In this document: positions 1 through 12,900 of the stretch, piece after piece | How positions within the stretch are numbered: the stretch's first letter is position 1 | Layout: the number at the start of each line of letters is the position of its first letter | Assembly (NCBI GenBank): GCA_003117195.1 | Contig: BDSI01000069.1 | Location: forward strand, 62,001 to 126,000 | Reading direction: 5' to 3' | Source of the DNA: Eudorina sp. 2006-703-Eu-15 | Taxonomy: Eukaryota > Chlorophyta > Chlorophyceae > Chlamydomonadales > Volvocaceae | Length of the DNA stretch: 64,000 nt | Translations under genes and position numbers: made by a program | The notes under the pieces: model-generated | Databases searched by the model: none | What the model was told of the DNA's origin: nothing | What the model saw: only the letters and a program-made list of their open reading frames with translations

Positions 1-435
1 GGCGGTGACGTCGCCGGCGGCGCGGGCCGCCTGACGAGCTCGCCCTCGTGGCAGGAGGCGGCGGCGGCGGCGGTGGCGGCGGCGGCGACCGCGGCCGCGA
101 TGGGCGCTGGGCGGTCCTCCGCCATCGGCGCCGGGCTCGGTGGCAGCCCCCTGGGCACACCCAGGACCAGCATCGGCCTCGCCGCCTCACCGGGCGGCCT
201 GACGGGCCTCGCGGACGCCTCATCCATTCTCAGCAAAGCGGCCTCGGTGGGGCGTCCGGGTGCGGGCGGGGGTGCAGGGCTGGGAGGCGGTTTGAGGTCG
301 GTGGGCTCAGTGTCTGTGGGTTCGGGGTCAGCCCGAGCCCTGGTGTTTCCCTGGTCGGCGACTGCCGCGGAGCCGGGGACGGCAGGCGGTCGGGGGAGTG
401 CTGTCAACGGCGGCAGTCTGCTGGGCGGCTGGTAG
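1..435 (+). CDS. Partial Ala/Gly-rich 3' exon of an unidentified gene entering from the left
   Basis: The frame is open from base 1 to a TAG at 433-435. The first ~80 residues look coding: GC-ending codons, an Ala run, then Ser/Gly/Leu-rich sequence with short pieces such as SPLGTPRTSIGLAASPGGLT and ADASSILSKAAS. After about base 245 the sequence becomes G-rich and intron-like, with GTGGGG/GTGCGG possible donors. The true exon may therefore end near 245 rather than at the stop. I recognise no domain, and the N-terminal part of the gene lies outside the window. It runs toward the kinase gene, which is on the opposite strand (tail to tail). Confidence is moderate that this is an exon and low for its right end. 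Confidence 0.45.
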   Translation, partial: GGDVAGGAGRLTSSPSWQEAAAAAVAAAATAAAMGAGRSSAIGAGLGGSPLGTPRTSIGLAASPGGLTGLADASSILSKAASVGRPGAGGGAGLGGGLRSVGSVSVGSGSARALVFPWSATAAEPGTAGGRGSAVNGGSLLGGW

Positions 436-3400
436 GCCGGGTGCGGGTGCGGGTGAGGGCGAGGGTCGGTGGGCGCCCTCGAGGGGGGCTGGCTGGCGTG
501 GGATGGGGTGAGGTGGGGGCGGTGGGGTGGGGTGGGGTGGCGCAGTGCAGAAGGAGTGATGACGTTGTTGGGGGGGGGCCGCGAGAGAGAAGGGGGTATG
601 CAGCGAGGCTCGTAGGGACTCATTCCTAGTGCCACACCAATGGCCTCAGCCGGGGCCGGTGCCCATCACTCGGCGAGGGTGCCCTGGACGGGGCTGGTCC
701 GTTCGTGGTCCGGGGGGGGGCGCACTCCGGACAGACCCCGGGGGATTGGGGCGAGCCCCCATCGTCGTCCAAGACCGGTCGGAGACGGGAGCTGATGTGG
801 TAGGTCGCTACGAGGGGCGCCCGGGTGGCAAACTCGGAACTCCCCCTGAGCGGGCTTTATCCTTGGCTATGGCCGGTCCTTAGGAACGGGGAGGTTCCTT
901 GGTAGAGTGGTTTGGTGCACTTCTGGAGCCGGGTGGCGCGGATCCGTTGGCTCGCCCCTTCAGGGGTTGCGAAAGCCATGGTAGTCGACGTACATCAGTA
1001 CCCGACTCGTAGGCGTACATCTGGCCTGTGTGTGGAAGTGGCCTTAGTACCGTGGCCACATACATGTACCGGCGAAGCAGTCGGACCACTTTGTATGGAC
1101 ATTAATAGACATCGTCAGCCCAAGGGGCTCCCAACATAATTGCATGCAGCTCATCAGCATTCGTCGACGTACAGCAGTCAGCAGAGTCAGAACCTGATCA
1201 GTTTCCAGATCAAGCTAGCCTATAGACCCTTCATTTAGCTCCTAGCTAGCTAGGGGCATAGGCATGCTCAGCAGCAAATCCTTTACGATGTCATTTTCAT
1301 TATAGCGTACCTGGACGTGTCGACTGTTCAACAGCACAGCCGGCACAGCAGTCCTTCGAGCTTCGACCCTAGACTCAGGCCAATGTGCAGGTGAACTGCC
1401 TCTTTGGGTGTTTTCACCAAAAACTAGATTGATGAAACGTTTTGAGGACTCAAGAATTGAATCATTCCGAGGGCAATCATGGCCGTACGGTAATGCCGAC
1501 GCAGCACAGCCCTGCACAGCTTTCCGTCCTGAGCCGGCCTGCCGCCAGAACAGGACAGCACAGGAACAGGCAGGAAGTGCCAGAGTGTTTAGACCAGGCT
1601 TACAGTTATGGTGTTCTTAGGATTCTATAGGTAGGAGGCCGTCACCTCCGTTCCTGGCCGTCCGAAACCCAGCCGTCCAGAGTTGGGCGGCGTGTCGCAA
1701 CGCCCACTCGGGTTCCCGCGTGAGGGGGGGGGGCCGGGTGCCGACCACTGCACCGCAGCCCACCGCGGCCGTCCCCCTCTATTTGGCCCCGCGGCCCCAT
1801 ATTTCAGCGGTAATTAGTACGCAAACCCAGGAAGCAGTGCACCGCGTTGTAGAGCCACACCAACCCGCACTCGGAATGTCGGATGTCCCCCCCGGGGCCC
1901 GATGGCCCCCAGCTGCTCTCATCCTCCTCGAAGGGGCGGCACACTCCGCACTCGGGCATTCCGCAGGGAAGCACTCCACATCCAACAGGCACCATCCACC
2001 AACCCACCGAGCGTAATATAAAAAACCAAGCGACACGTTTTCACAGTTTTATTAGCATTGAACACACACTGCGACGCCCCTGCGCGTCCTCACCGCGCTC
2101 GACTCATCCGTTAAAAGAGTCGGACGGCCATAGGAAAACAAAACTCAGAACGTTGTGCGGCTTCCGCAGGGTGTCCTTCCTGTTGGTCCGCGGCGTCGCC
2201 GGGACGCAGCCTCGGGGCTGGCCTTGACAGCCTCTCGACCGGCTCGGGGGAGGGGAGGGGAGGGTGAACCGTGTCCGTGGCCTGCTCAGCTGGCCACTGC
2301 CTGTTTCCTAAAGTTCCAGCCAGGTTTTGACAGACAGCCCAGCCACCCGGCAGGGTGTGCACACAAAACGCATCAAAAAGCCCTATCCACACCACGAAAG
2401 GCCATAGATACATAGATACACATAAGAACGGTCCCCCGACCCCCAACTAAGAACTCTGAACGCTGAAATACCTTCAGGTGCGCCACAGGCGTACTAAGCA
2501 AACAAAGCGACCTATCTGGGCAGCAGACTAGGAAGCCAGCGACCGTGCTCCTCTCCGTCTGAGGCGGCGGCTGGCGCGGTGAGCGGTCGGCGGGGAAGGG
2601 GGCCGGGCAGGCGCCGCCCGGCCTCCCGCCGACCGTCCTCCGCTCCCCGCACCGACCACCGGTTCCACGCGTCCTGTCGCACGGGGAAACCTCCGCCATT
2701 CCATCGGCGGACAAGCCTGCCTGCCTGCCTGCCTAGCTCTCCAGGCCACCTAACCGTCAAGCCCGCAGGGAGGAATACTCCTCCTCCGTGTAACGGGACA
2801 TCAGTGTTATGCGGCGAGGGGCCCGACGCTGACCCAAGCAAGCATTTGGTTGCGCCAGTGCCACACGGCGGCCCCCCGCGCGCCCGCGCCCCACCCCACC
2901 CCACCATGTCGCAGGTAACCCCAAAGAACGCAACACCGGCACCGGCACAGGCACCCGCGAGATAAGAAACAGCTCTTGGCGGCGTCAGGCAGCGGGTGCA
3001 ACAACTCACAAATCAACCGCACGGGACAACTAACGGCGCATGGTCTGAGGATCTCTTGAACGCCTGTGGGTCCGCCTCCCTCACTCTCCCTCTCTCTCTT
3101 TTGCACTCTCTCTCTTGCAGCAACTGATCTTGGGTCTTTGTTGTTTGGTGATGGGGAGTTGCGCTAACGATGCACACCGGCCGGTTAGGTCACGGGACAG
3201 CACGACGACGCAACACGACAATCAGCACGAGGATTCCTGCGGGCCACGGGGTGAGGGGGTGGACGAAGATCGAGCCGCGCGACGCCGTCACTGTCACGTC
3301 ATGCGCACCAGCCAGCCCGCAATCGCACACCGACAGCTCCACTTTTACGTGTCGTACACCGCACGGCAACCTAACCACCCGCACCCCCCTGGGCCCCTAC

Positions 3401-5444
3401 CGCTGTCTGCTGTGAGACGCCGCAAGCGGTGCGGCCACTGCCCCATTTCTCATTCCCCGGGGGGTGGGTGCCCCTGGAAGATTGCGACGCGCCGCTATCA
3501 AACCCACATCAGGCAACGTCAAACCGCCCACCGCCGTTCCTTTTCCTGTCGTCAGCTCACGAGTCGGGACACGGGGGGGCTGCTCCTGCTCCTTTCTCCT
3601 GCCGGCCCCGCCCGTCCAGGCACCGGCCAGTGGGCTGTTGCGCATCTACGTGCTGCCGGGTGGAGGTCACGGTCACGGTCACGGGCATGTCCCCATCTCT
3701 CCTCCGCGACGCCGGCCCCGCTCCGGACGCGCGAGTGCTCCCTCCACAGCTCCCCCCAACTAGTGGGCCCACACCGTACTCAGCGCACCGGCTGATCACC
3801 ACACCACCGCCACCGCCACCGCCACCGACACCACCATCACCGGACCCCCTCGCGAAGCGCAGAGTCGAGTCTTCCGTCCCTCCGCTCCTCGTCCCGGCGC
3901 TCCTCTCCAGGTGCCGCAGAACACACCTGCTCGCCTCACCAGAGAACACGACTCGGCACGGCACGGCAGAGTACGGCGCCGTACTAACCGTACTCCTGCG
4001 GAATCCCGGAGACGCGCTTCACCTCAGCCCGGCCGGGGGCCACGACCTCGCGGCTCGTGGCCCCCCCTGGCCCCCCCTGCACCCGACATGGCCGTACCTC
4101 CGTACCTCCGTACCTCCGTACAAAGGTCTCTCTCGCTTTTGTCCCCTCTCTTCGTCTCTTTCCCTCTCCCTCAACCCCCTCGCTTTCCTCTCGGCGGCTC
4201 TCTCGCGACATCACACTCACAGCCAACTGCTGTGACAGACAGGCAATCAGGCAGCGCGCCGCGCCCCGCTGCCACGCATGGCCACCACCTCCTCATCCAA
4301 TGTCACCACCACCTCCACCACATCCACCACCTCGTCCACCTGCACCACCGCCTCCTCCGCTGACTCCACCACCACCTCCACCTTCGTCGCCCTGCCCCAG
4401 CCGCCGGCGTCATATGACCACCACAGCACCGGAGGATTATGGGGCCGTAGCTAACACACACACACAGTTTTCTTTCACACACAAAACACACACATGCACT
4501 CTAAGACCCACTACACGCACACGGACACCTGTACAAATGCGGTGTCGGGTCAGCAGACTGCATCCCAGCCCCCTCCTCCGTGCAGCAGCGGAGCGGATCG
4601 GAAGAGGGCAACCCTCTAGCAGCGTTTGGAGGCGCACTTGGCAAACTCCAGTGCACTCCACGAAATACGGTGCGCACATAACAGCAGCAGCACCAGCGGC
4701 AGCAGCAGCGGCAGCAGCACTCGGCCCGCGTCCCGCGCAGTTCACAGCCTGCATCACCGGCGCCCTAATTTCTCGGCGCGAGCAAGCAATTGGAAAGAAG
4801 ACAGCTCCGGAAACAAACTGCCCGCTGCACAGCGCCGGCGGCGAAACCGCCCGCCCGGCAGCGCCCCCGCTGCCCCGCCTCCCTTAAATCCACACACAGA
4901 AAGGCAGACAGACAGATAGGTCCTTTCGCAGACGACACCCGACGACCTACGGACCGACCCACAGCGGGAGCCGGCTACGACCCACGGACGGCCCTTGCCA
5001 TCGCCCGGGGACATCCCCGCAGCCCCAGGGGACTCCCCCAACGCAGTGACAGCCTTCCTGCAGGGGCCTTCACGGCAACACCCACACACAACCGTCACGT
5101 GTCCCCCTCCCTCATGCTCCGCCACGGTGTGGCGGCTCCACTCCGGGGTCTCCAGGACCTTCCGGCTCTCCCTGCAGGCTTTCTCTCCGACCTCCTTGGT
5201 TTCCGGTTGCACCTCCAGGGCTCCTCCTCCTCTGCGGATTCAGCGACCGGACCACCACGCCCGGGACCTCTCCACCGTCACCGAGTTCGGGGCCCCGGCA
5301 ACTCCACAGCAGTCGGTGCGGCCCTGGGCGACGCCCGCGGCCGCGCGTTGCCGCCCTGGTTCGAAGCTTGATGGCTTTCGATTTTGGGGGGGAAGGGGGG
5401 AGGTGGCGATGTCAGTCAGCTGACGCTGAGTAGTTCCAGCGCCG
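436..5444. other. No supported gene; probable 3' UTR and intergenic DNA between convergent genes
   Basis: From 436 to about 620 the sequence is G-rich and intron-like. About 890-1620 and 2030-2480 are less GC-rich and full of stops. A pyrimidine tract ending in TTGCAG at about 3085-3120 looks like a splice acceptor, but the following frame does not look coding. At 4088-4122 there is a short TACCTCCG tandem run. The first few hundred bases left of 5445 are probably the 3' UTR of the kinase gene. I found no TGTAA on the minus strand close to its stop, so its 3' end is not placed. Confidence 0.4.
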
Positions 5445-5922
5445 CTACTGCCGTGTCGCGTGCGGGCCGTCGAAGCTGGAGCGCAGCGCGGACATGATGG
5501 GTGGCATGATGCCGCTGTACGGCAAGCTTCCGACGTACAATTGCTGTTGTTGTTGTTGCTGCTGCTGCTGCTCCAGCGTCGCGACCGCGGCGGCGGCAGC
5601 AGCCGCCGCCGCTGCGACGGCAGCCTGCTGCTGCTGCTGCTGCTGCTCTTGCTGCTGTTGTTGCTGCTGTTGCTGCTGCAGCTGAAGATGCAGGTGCTGC
5701 TGCTGCTGCTGCTGCTGCTGGAGTTGCGCCTGCGCCTGTGCAAACGCGCCCGCCGCATTGCCCGAAGACGACGGCTGAATGAAGCCATAGCCGAGGCTCG
5801 GGCCAGTGCTCGAGGGCGGCCTGACGTCGGGGCCGCCCGAGCCGTGGGCGAGCGCGTATGGCGGACCCGTCCCCGAGCCCTGGACTGAAGCCTTCGCGAA
5901 ACCCGCGTTGCCCGCACCAGCC

Positions 5923-5954
<32 letters not shown>

Positions 5955-6945
5955 TTGCTGCTGCTGTTGCTGCAACGCCTGCCGCAGCTGCGACTGCTGC
6001 GACAGGTAGTACTGGGGCGTCAGAGGCTGGTAGCTGCCGGCCAACATGAGCGGCGCCTGAAGGCTGCCGGCACCGCCGAAAAAGTACGGAGACCCAGCCG
6101 CGAAAGCCGCGGCGGCGCCCAGCGGCTGCGGCGCCGGTCCGCCGCCGAGGCCCGCAGCACCCCCCGCGTCCAGGCCGAGGCCGGCGGCGGCGGCGGCGGC
6201 GCCCCAGAAGCCTCCACCCCCGCCCGCCGTCGGTTGCGGGTCATCCTCAGTGGCCCCGAGCGGCCGACCTATGGGCATCGCCCGGCTGCTCGAGAAGCCC
6301 GCACTCAGCACGCCCTGCAGACTGCCCCGGCCCTGTCCGCCGTGTGCCTGCTGGTGCTGCTGCTGTTGCTGGTGCTGCTGCAGCAGCTCGGCCCAGCTCC
6401 CGGTCTGTTGTTGCTGCGTGTGTCGTTGCTGCTGTTGCTGGTTCTGCGCAGCTTGGAGGGCGTGTGCGATACCCCCGCCCGAGCCCACCTGCAGTCCTGC
6501 AGCCTGACCACCCAACTGGGACCCGCCCTGCGCCGCCCCGCCCCCGCCCCCGCCCCCGCCGCCGCTGTTGCCGACATCCGCTGCCGCCTGGTGTAGCGAG
6601 TACCCCATCCCCACCGCAGGGAAAGGCGCTACGTGTGGGTCACTACCCTGCTGGGCAGCCATGAAGGTGTGGCTGAAGCCCACACCGCTGGTCGTGGGCG
6701 GCTGCGCCTGCTGCTGCGGGTGCGGGTGTGGGTGCTGGACAGTGCCGTCGGCTGACGGGCCCGCTCCGCCGTCAGATGCGCCGTTGGATCCCGGCGGCTG
6801 CGCCGACCAGTCCATGGCGCTGCGGCGGCCGCCGTCAGCAGCCCCGCCGCCGCCGCCGCCGCCACCACCGCCGCCGCTGCTGCCGCTGCCCATGCGCTGC
6901 GGGGAGTACACCTCAGCGGTCCTCGAGTGCGGCCGCGTGTGGTGG

Positions 6946-6976
<31 letters not shown>

Positions 6977-9900
6977 GGTGCTGGTGGCCGTAGGCAGGGT
7001 GCCCGCTGTGGCCGCCGGGCGGCGGTGTCGTCTGCATCGCGCTGGGGACCCGACATGGCGCCGCTGCCGCCGCCGCCGCGTGGGCGTGAGCGTGCGGATG
7101 CGTGCCCCCGGCACCGGTCACGCCTCCGCCTCCGCCGCCATCCATGGCAGCAGAGTCGGGGCGCAGCAAGGCGTCAGTGTAGGTGGCGCTGCCGCGGCGC
7201 CGGGCGCCGTGACGGGCAGCGGCGGCGGCGGCGGCGGCGGCGGCCACCGCCGCCGCCGACCCGTCCGCGGGCCCCAGAGGCAGCCCCACGCCGCCACCGT
7301 CGCCGCCGCCGACTTGGTGGTGGCTGTGGTGGTGGCTGTGGTGGTGGGACACCGCCTCCTCCCCGAGCAGCTGCTCGTCCGTGTAGAGGGGGTCCCAGTC
7401 GCCGGGACTGCCCACCTGCAAACCCAAGTCAACACACAAACGTATACATAGTTGCGCTACCTCTCAGGGATGGTCGCGTGGCAATGCCGATGCAGCACCC
7501 GCGCGAGGCGACAGCACGGTGCTCTCTCGGGGGGGGGGATACCAAGAAGATATGGGAAGGCGGAAAGGGATACACTCAGACAGGCCGCAGTCGCACGATG
7601 GCAATTGCAACACTGGTTGACGCCCCGCAAACATAAAAATTTACCCAGGCGGGAATAAAACGCGCTGGACCCGTCCCACACACATTTGACCGCGCACGCC
7701 CGGTGCCGCACCGACGCAGACCGTACCTCCGTATGCCTGAATGGTCGACCCGCGGTCCCCCGCCCAACTCAGCCACGTTGTTTGTATCTGTCTCTGCGTA
7801 CCTAATCGCTTCAGCCCCACCTCCAGACTCCGTCGCCGGTCTGGGTGTGTCTGGACACACGCTGAGTTGTCACCCCCACCTCGCTACACCCCATCCCACC
7901 CCACCTCCCCCCGTTTGGTTTTGCTGGTCAACCGCCGCGCCCCCGCCCCTCGCCTTCGTACCTGGTTGATGGACGGCGAGTCGGCAGTCGTCGAGGCGGC
8001 GTTCCTGCCCGGCTGCGACTGCTGCGACGCGCCCGACTCCGTCGCCCCCGTCTGCATCTCAAACATCTGATCAGTGGTCTCCGTCGTGGAGGTGAAGCTG
8101 CCGCCGTGGGGCAGCAAGCCGCCAGGCACCGCGCCGGCGGCGACTCCGCCGCCAGGCGTCGACAGCCCAACGGCCGCGCCGCCGCCGCCGCCGCCGCCGA
8201 CACCCAGCCCCTGCGCGGAGTTGGCCGCGAACCCCGCCGCCATCGCCGCGGCCATGGACTGCTGCAGGGTGATGCCGGCGACGACGTGCGGCAGGGTGGC
8301 GGCACCGCCTCCGCCATGTCCTCCGAGGTGCTGATGCTGCTGCTGCTGCTGTTGCTGCTGCGAGAACCCCGCGGGGTGGTGGCCGCCCAGCAGCGCCGCC
8401 GCGTAGCTGCCGGCCGGGTGTGCGTGCGGCTGCTGCGGCGACTGATGGGGGCCGTGTGGGGCCGTGTGGAGGTGCGAGTGCGCGGCGGCAGCGAACGATA
8501 ATGTGGCCCCGCCGAGGACTTGCTGCTGCTGCTGCTGCTGCAGCAGGCCGGGAATGCCTTGTGGTACGTGGCCGTGCGCACCTTGGCCATGACCCAAGTG
8601 CCCATGCCCGTGCGGGTGCTGCGGCGCCGCGCCGCCGTTGCTGCGGGACGCGGCTGCAGATGCAGCCGCCGCGGCTGCGGCCGCCGCTGCCGCCGTCGCG
8701 ACCGCGTCCTGTTGCTGTTTGTGTTGCTGGTGCTGGTGCTGCTGCAGCAGAGCGTTCAGCAAGACGGGGTCCAGGGAGCCCGCACTGGCGCTCTGCGGCA
8801 GGGAGGACGACAAGAGCGCCTGCTGGGCGGCTGCCGCCGCCGCGCCGCCACCGCCACCGCTGCCGGCGCCGCCGGACCCAAACACAGCGGCGGCCGCCGC
8901 CGCCGCCGCGGACCCGATGGCCGCGCTCGGCGCGGAGCCGTACGTCGAGCCGCCGGCGGACGCCGCCGCGGCCGCGGCAGCTAGAGCAGCCGCGGCGGCC
9001 TGCACGTGCTGCTGCATCTGCATCTGATGGCGAGCTGCAGCCAGGGCCGCCGCCGCCGCCGTGGCCGCCGCAGTCAGGCCGTCAGCCGATGCAACCGCGG
9101 ACGGATCTAACGACGCGCTCTGCGCCTGCACGCCGGCCGCCGCTGCCGCTGCGGCGGCGGCTAACGACAACTGGGCGCCGCTTCCGGAAACTCGCCCCGG
9201 CAGGGACCCCACCACTGCATGCTGCTGCTGCTGTTGTTGCTGCTGGGCCGCCGCTGCCGACGCGGCGACGGCCGCTGCCGCCGCCGCCGCCAGGGCCGGG
9301 TTGTACAACTCCCCACTGCCGCCGTTCGATGTAGTCGAGCGGCCGTTGGCCGTGTTGCCGGCGGCGCCGGCGGCTGCCGACTGCTGCTGCTGCTGCTGCT
9401 GCTGCGCCCTGGCGGCCAGATTGGCCATGTGTTGCTGCAGGAAGGAGGCGGCGGAGGGCGTGGCGCCCAGCTGGATGTGCGGGTGCTGCCCCGCGGCGGA
9501 CTGCTGCTGCTGGGCCACAGGGGGTTGCTGGTGGCCGAAGGGCAAGGCGCCGGCGGCCGCCGTGGCCGCCCCGGTGGTGAGGCTGGACCCGAGGGCCGGC
9601 AGCAACGAATGCGGGAAGGACCCTGCCAGGCCAGAAGCCTGCGGTGCAGCGGGGGGGGGGAGCAAAGGCACATGTGAGCGGGAGGTCGCCACACGGACAG
9701 GACAGGACAGGACAGGACAGGACGGGGTCGGCGAGGCCGGGGCTCTGGCGAGGGTGAGGTGCTCCGCAGCTCCGACCCGACGGCGCCACCTCACCGCGAG
9801 ATCAGTCCGCCGCCGGGGATCCTGGTGAGCTGTGGCAGCCCCGTACCGCACCAAGCCGCCGCCCAATCGCCGACCCCCGTCAACGGACAACCCGCCACCC

Positions 9901-12900
9901 TACCCCCTCCTCGTCTCTTCTTCGCGGCGGTGGCCAACCATAAGGCGAGAAATATGCCTAGAGTCCCAGCGTGCGGGATAAACACACACCGCCGCGCAGC
10001 GTAAAGCGCCCAAGCGCCGCCGCCGCCGCAGAACCAACGGAAGGGCGCAGTCGTGGTGAACACGTGCGGGAAAGCAAATTGTGCATGCGGCATGGAGGCG
10101 GCGGCACGTGGCATGGAGGCGGCAGCAGGGACACCCCCCCCCGCCCACGCCCCCGCACCTGGAAGGACCCGCTCAGCAACGCTGAAGACGAGGGGTGCTG
10201 CAAAGACGACGCCAGCGACGACGCAGCGGGGCCGACGCCCCCGCCGCCGCCCGCGTAGCTCCCCGCCAGCATGCCGGGGAAATTCGGACTCAGCTGCTGC
10301 AGCGCCGCCATCGCAATCGCGTGAGCCTGCGCGTGCGCCTGCGCATGGTGGGCGGGACTGTACTGCAGCATAGCCATGGCCGCGGAGGCATTGGTGGGGC
10401 CGCCGGCGGCGGCGCCGCCGCCGCCAGCGGCTCCCGCGGAGAGGGACGCCAGACCACTGGCGCCGCCGGCGGGGTACGACGCCCGCGCGAAACCGTGCGC
10501 TTGCTGCTGCTGCTGTTCCTGCTGCGCTTGCTGGAGCTGGTGCAGCGCCTGATCTAACCCATGGGTCGGCAAACTGCCGTACAACCCACCCGCGCCGCCC
10601 GCATGTGCCCGGGTGGCGGAGGTCTTGGTGGACGTCCCTGACGAGGAGCCCACCCCGTTGCCACCCCCGCCACCCAGAGCTCCTCCCAAGGAACCGACAT
10701 GGTGCGCCGCCGCCGCGGCCGCGGCCGCCGCAGCCGCAGCAGCAGCCGCCACGGCGGCCGCCGATCCCGACGGCGCACCGGCGGTCGTCGCGGCGGCGCC
10801 ACCGCCGCTGCCACCGGCGTTGCCGTGGTGCTGGTGCTGGTGCTGCTGGTTGTGGTGGTTGTGGTGCGGGTGGTGGTGCTGGTAGTGACCGGATCGTACC
10901 GCCACGGGCGGCGTGGGGTCGGCGGGCATGTACGACAGCGAATGCGGCGGCTTGCGCGGCGGATCGGGCTGCGGCGAGAAGGGCCCGGTGAAGGACTCCC
11001 CAGTGATGAAGGGGTGGCAGGCGGCCTGGCGGGGCGTCCACCTGCGCGGGGTCAGCACAGGGTCAGCGGGGGAGAGGGGGGTCAAGAGGCACACAGCGGC
11101 TGCCTGCCGCTGGAGTGACGTGGGGGGGCGGGGGGCGCGCCACTCGCGTGGCGGCGCGGAACCAGTGGAGCGGATGCATGCTGGTGCTGCTGTTCGGGAC
11201 ACCGCACCGCACCTCTTCCGGGGGTCCAGCTCGAGCACCCCCATCAGGAAGTCGATGAAGCACTCCCGGCCCCGCCGCTCCCGCTCCACCTCCTCGCTGG
11301 CCAGGCTCTGCGGCCAGAAAATATCAATAAACAGCGCAGCGAGTAGACGTGCGCGATCAGCGCGAAACACGTCGGGGCTGAGCCACACTAGCATGGACTC
11401 ACACGGTGTGTCCGGTGCGGAGCGCGGCGACGCCCAACCAGCCCCAGCCCCCATACCAGGATACCTACGGGCCCGTGCAGCACCAATGCGTCCAGTCCTC
11501 GCGGTAAGCACACCGGCGGCCTCGGCCTCACCCTCTTCCCCGGCCCGCCCTCCCCCTCCCCAGCGCCCACCTGCTTGAAGGGGTAGACCAGCACGATGTC
11601 CGGCAGGCTGGTGTGCGCAAAGTACCTCTTCCCCGCGGGCGCCTTGCAGTTGTTCTTGGCCTCGAACTCCGCCTGGCTGGTCAGCGCGAACTGGGTCACC
11701 AGCTGGCCGTTGGCGTCCTGTTGGAGGGGGAGGGGGGAGGCAAGGGAGAGACGGAGGAGGACGGGGCGTGTGTGAGTTTTTAATTCACGGGTTACGTCAC
11801 AGGCTACGCCGAGTGGGACGGGTGAGCAGCGCGACCCCCGCCCCACCCCAGCCCGGAGATTGAAGTACGGGACGGACGCTGGTGCGTGCTGACGCACGCA
11901 GCCCTCTCCCGACCACGGACCGGCACACGGGTCCGTCCGTGCTCGTCATGCTCTTCGTCTCCGATCCCACCTATCCCCCGTCCACCCAAAGTGCATCACG
12001 CGGGTCCCAAGCTCATCCTCCCCGTCCCTTCGACGCCTTGCTGCTGTGGATGACCCGAGCCCGTCATGCTTCGTCGACCCCAGGCAGGGTCTCCACACCC
12101 CACCCTCATCCCCTCCCATCCCCTCCCTCCCCATGTGCAGGCTCGCGACCCGATGCAGGACGCGCCGCCCCCCCCCCGCCCCCGCGCCCCGCCGCACCGT
12201 CACCACGCGCTTGTTGAAGAACTTGTCGACGTGCTTGGCGCTCTCCAGCAGCCACTGCGGCGGCATGCCGAACGTCTGCACGATCCGCGTGAGCAGGTCG
12301 TGCTCCGAGGCGCCCGGGAACAGCGGCAGCCCCAGGAACAGCTCCGCCGCCACGCAGCCCAGGCTCCACACGTCGATGGCCACCGTGTAGCCGCAGCCCA
12401 GCACCACCTCGGGGGACCTGGGGGTCGCGCGGGGCGGGGGGGGGATGGAAAAAAGAAAAGAGCACGCGGGGAGGTGAGGTACAAGAAATCGAAAAGCTGG
12501 GCTGCTGCCCGAGCCCAAGTCCTCGCGGGGTAGGGGGGATCAGGGGCGCGAGGGGGCCACCCAGTCGGATCCTCTGTCGCTCAGGAAGCCGGCCATCCGC
12601 GACATCCGCTGGGTGGGTGGGTGGGTGGGTGGGTGGGTGGCTGGGTGGGTGTTGAAAATATAAGAAAAACCAAGTGGCTGGACCAGACCCAGAAGCGAGA
12701 TGGGTGTGCAGCTGTGACCCAGGTGGCTGAAGAACCAGGATAAACATGCTCCCCCAACCCGAAGCAAAGCAAGGCCCTGCGGATACCAGTGCCTCGACCA
12801 GCAACACCTCGGCGACTGACCGCATGCGGCAGGCACTCACTCCTCGCGCGCTGACAAGGCCTTCCCCCCCAAAGACGCAGGGCGCGGTCGGCACAGCTGT

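Noticed and set aside
3085..3795. Splice-acceptor-like tract followed by an open frame on the plus strand
   Set aside because: The downstream frame has non-coding-like composition, and no partner donor exon is evident.
5460..9828. Long open frames on the plus strand rich in Cys, Leu or Ala across 5.4-9.8 kb
   Set aside because: They are antisense or out-of-frame readings of the CAG/GCC repeat tracts of the kinase exons. The minus-strand frame agrees with splice sites and phases.
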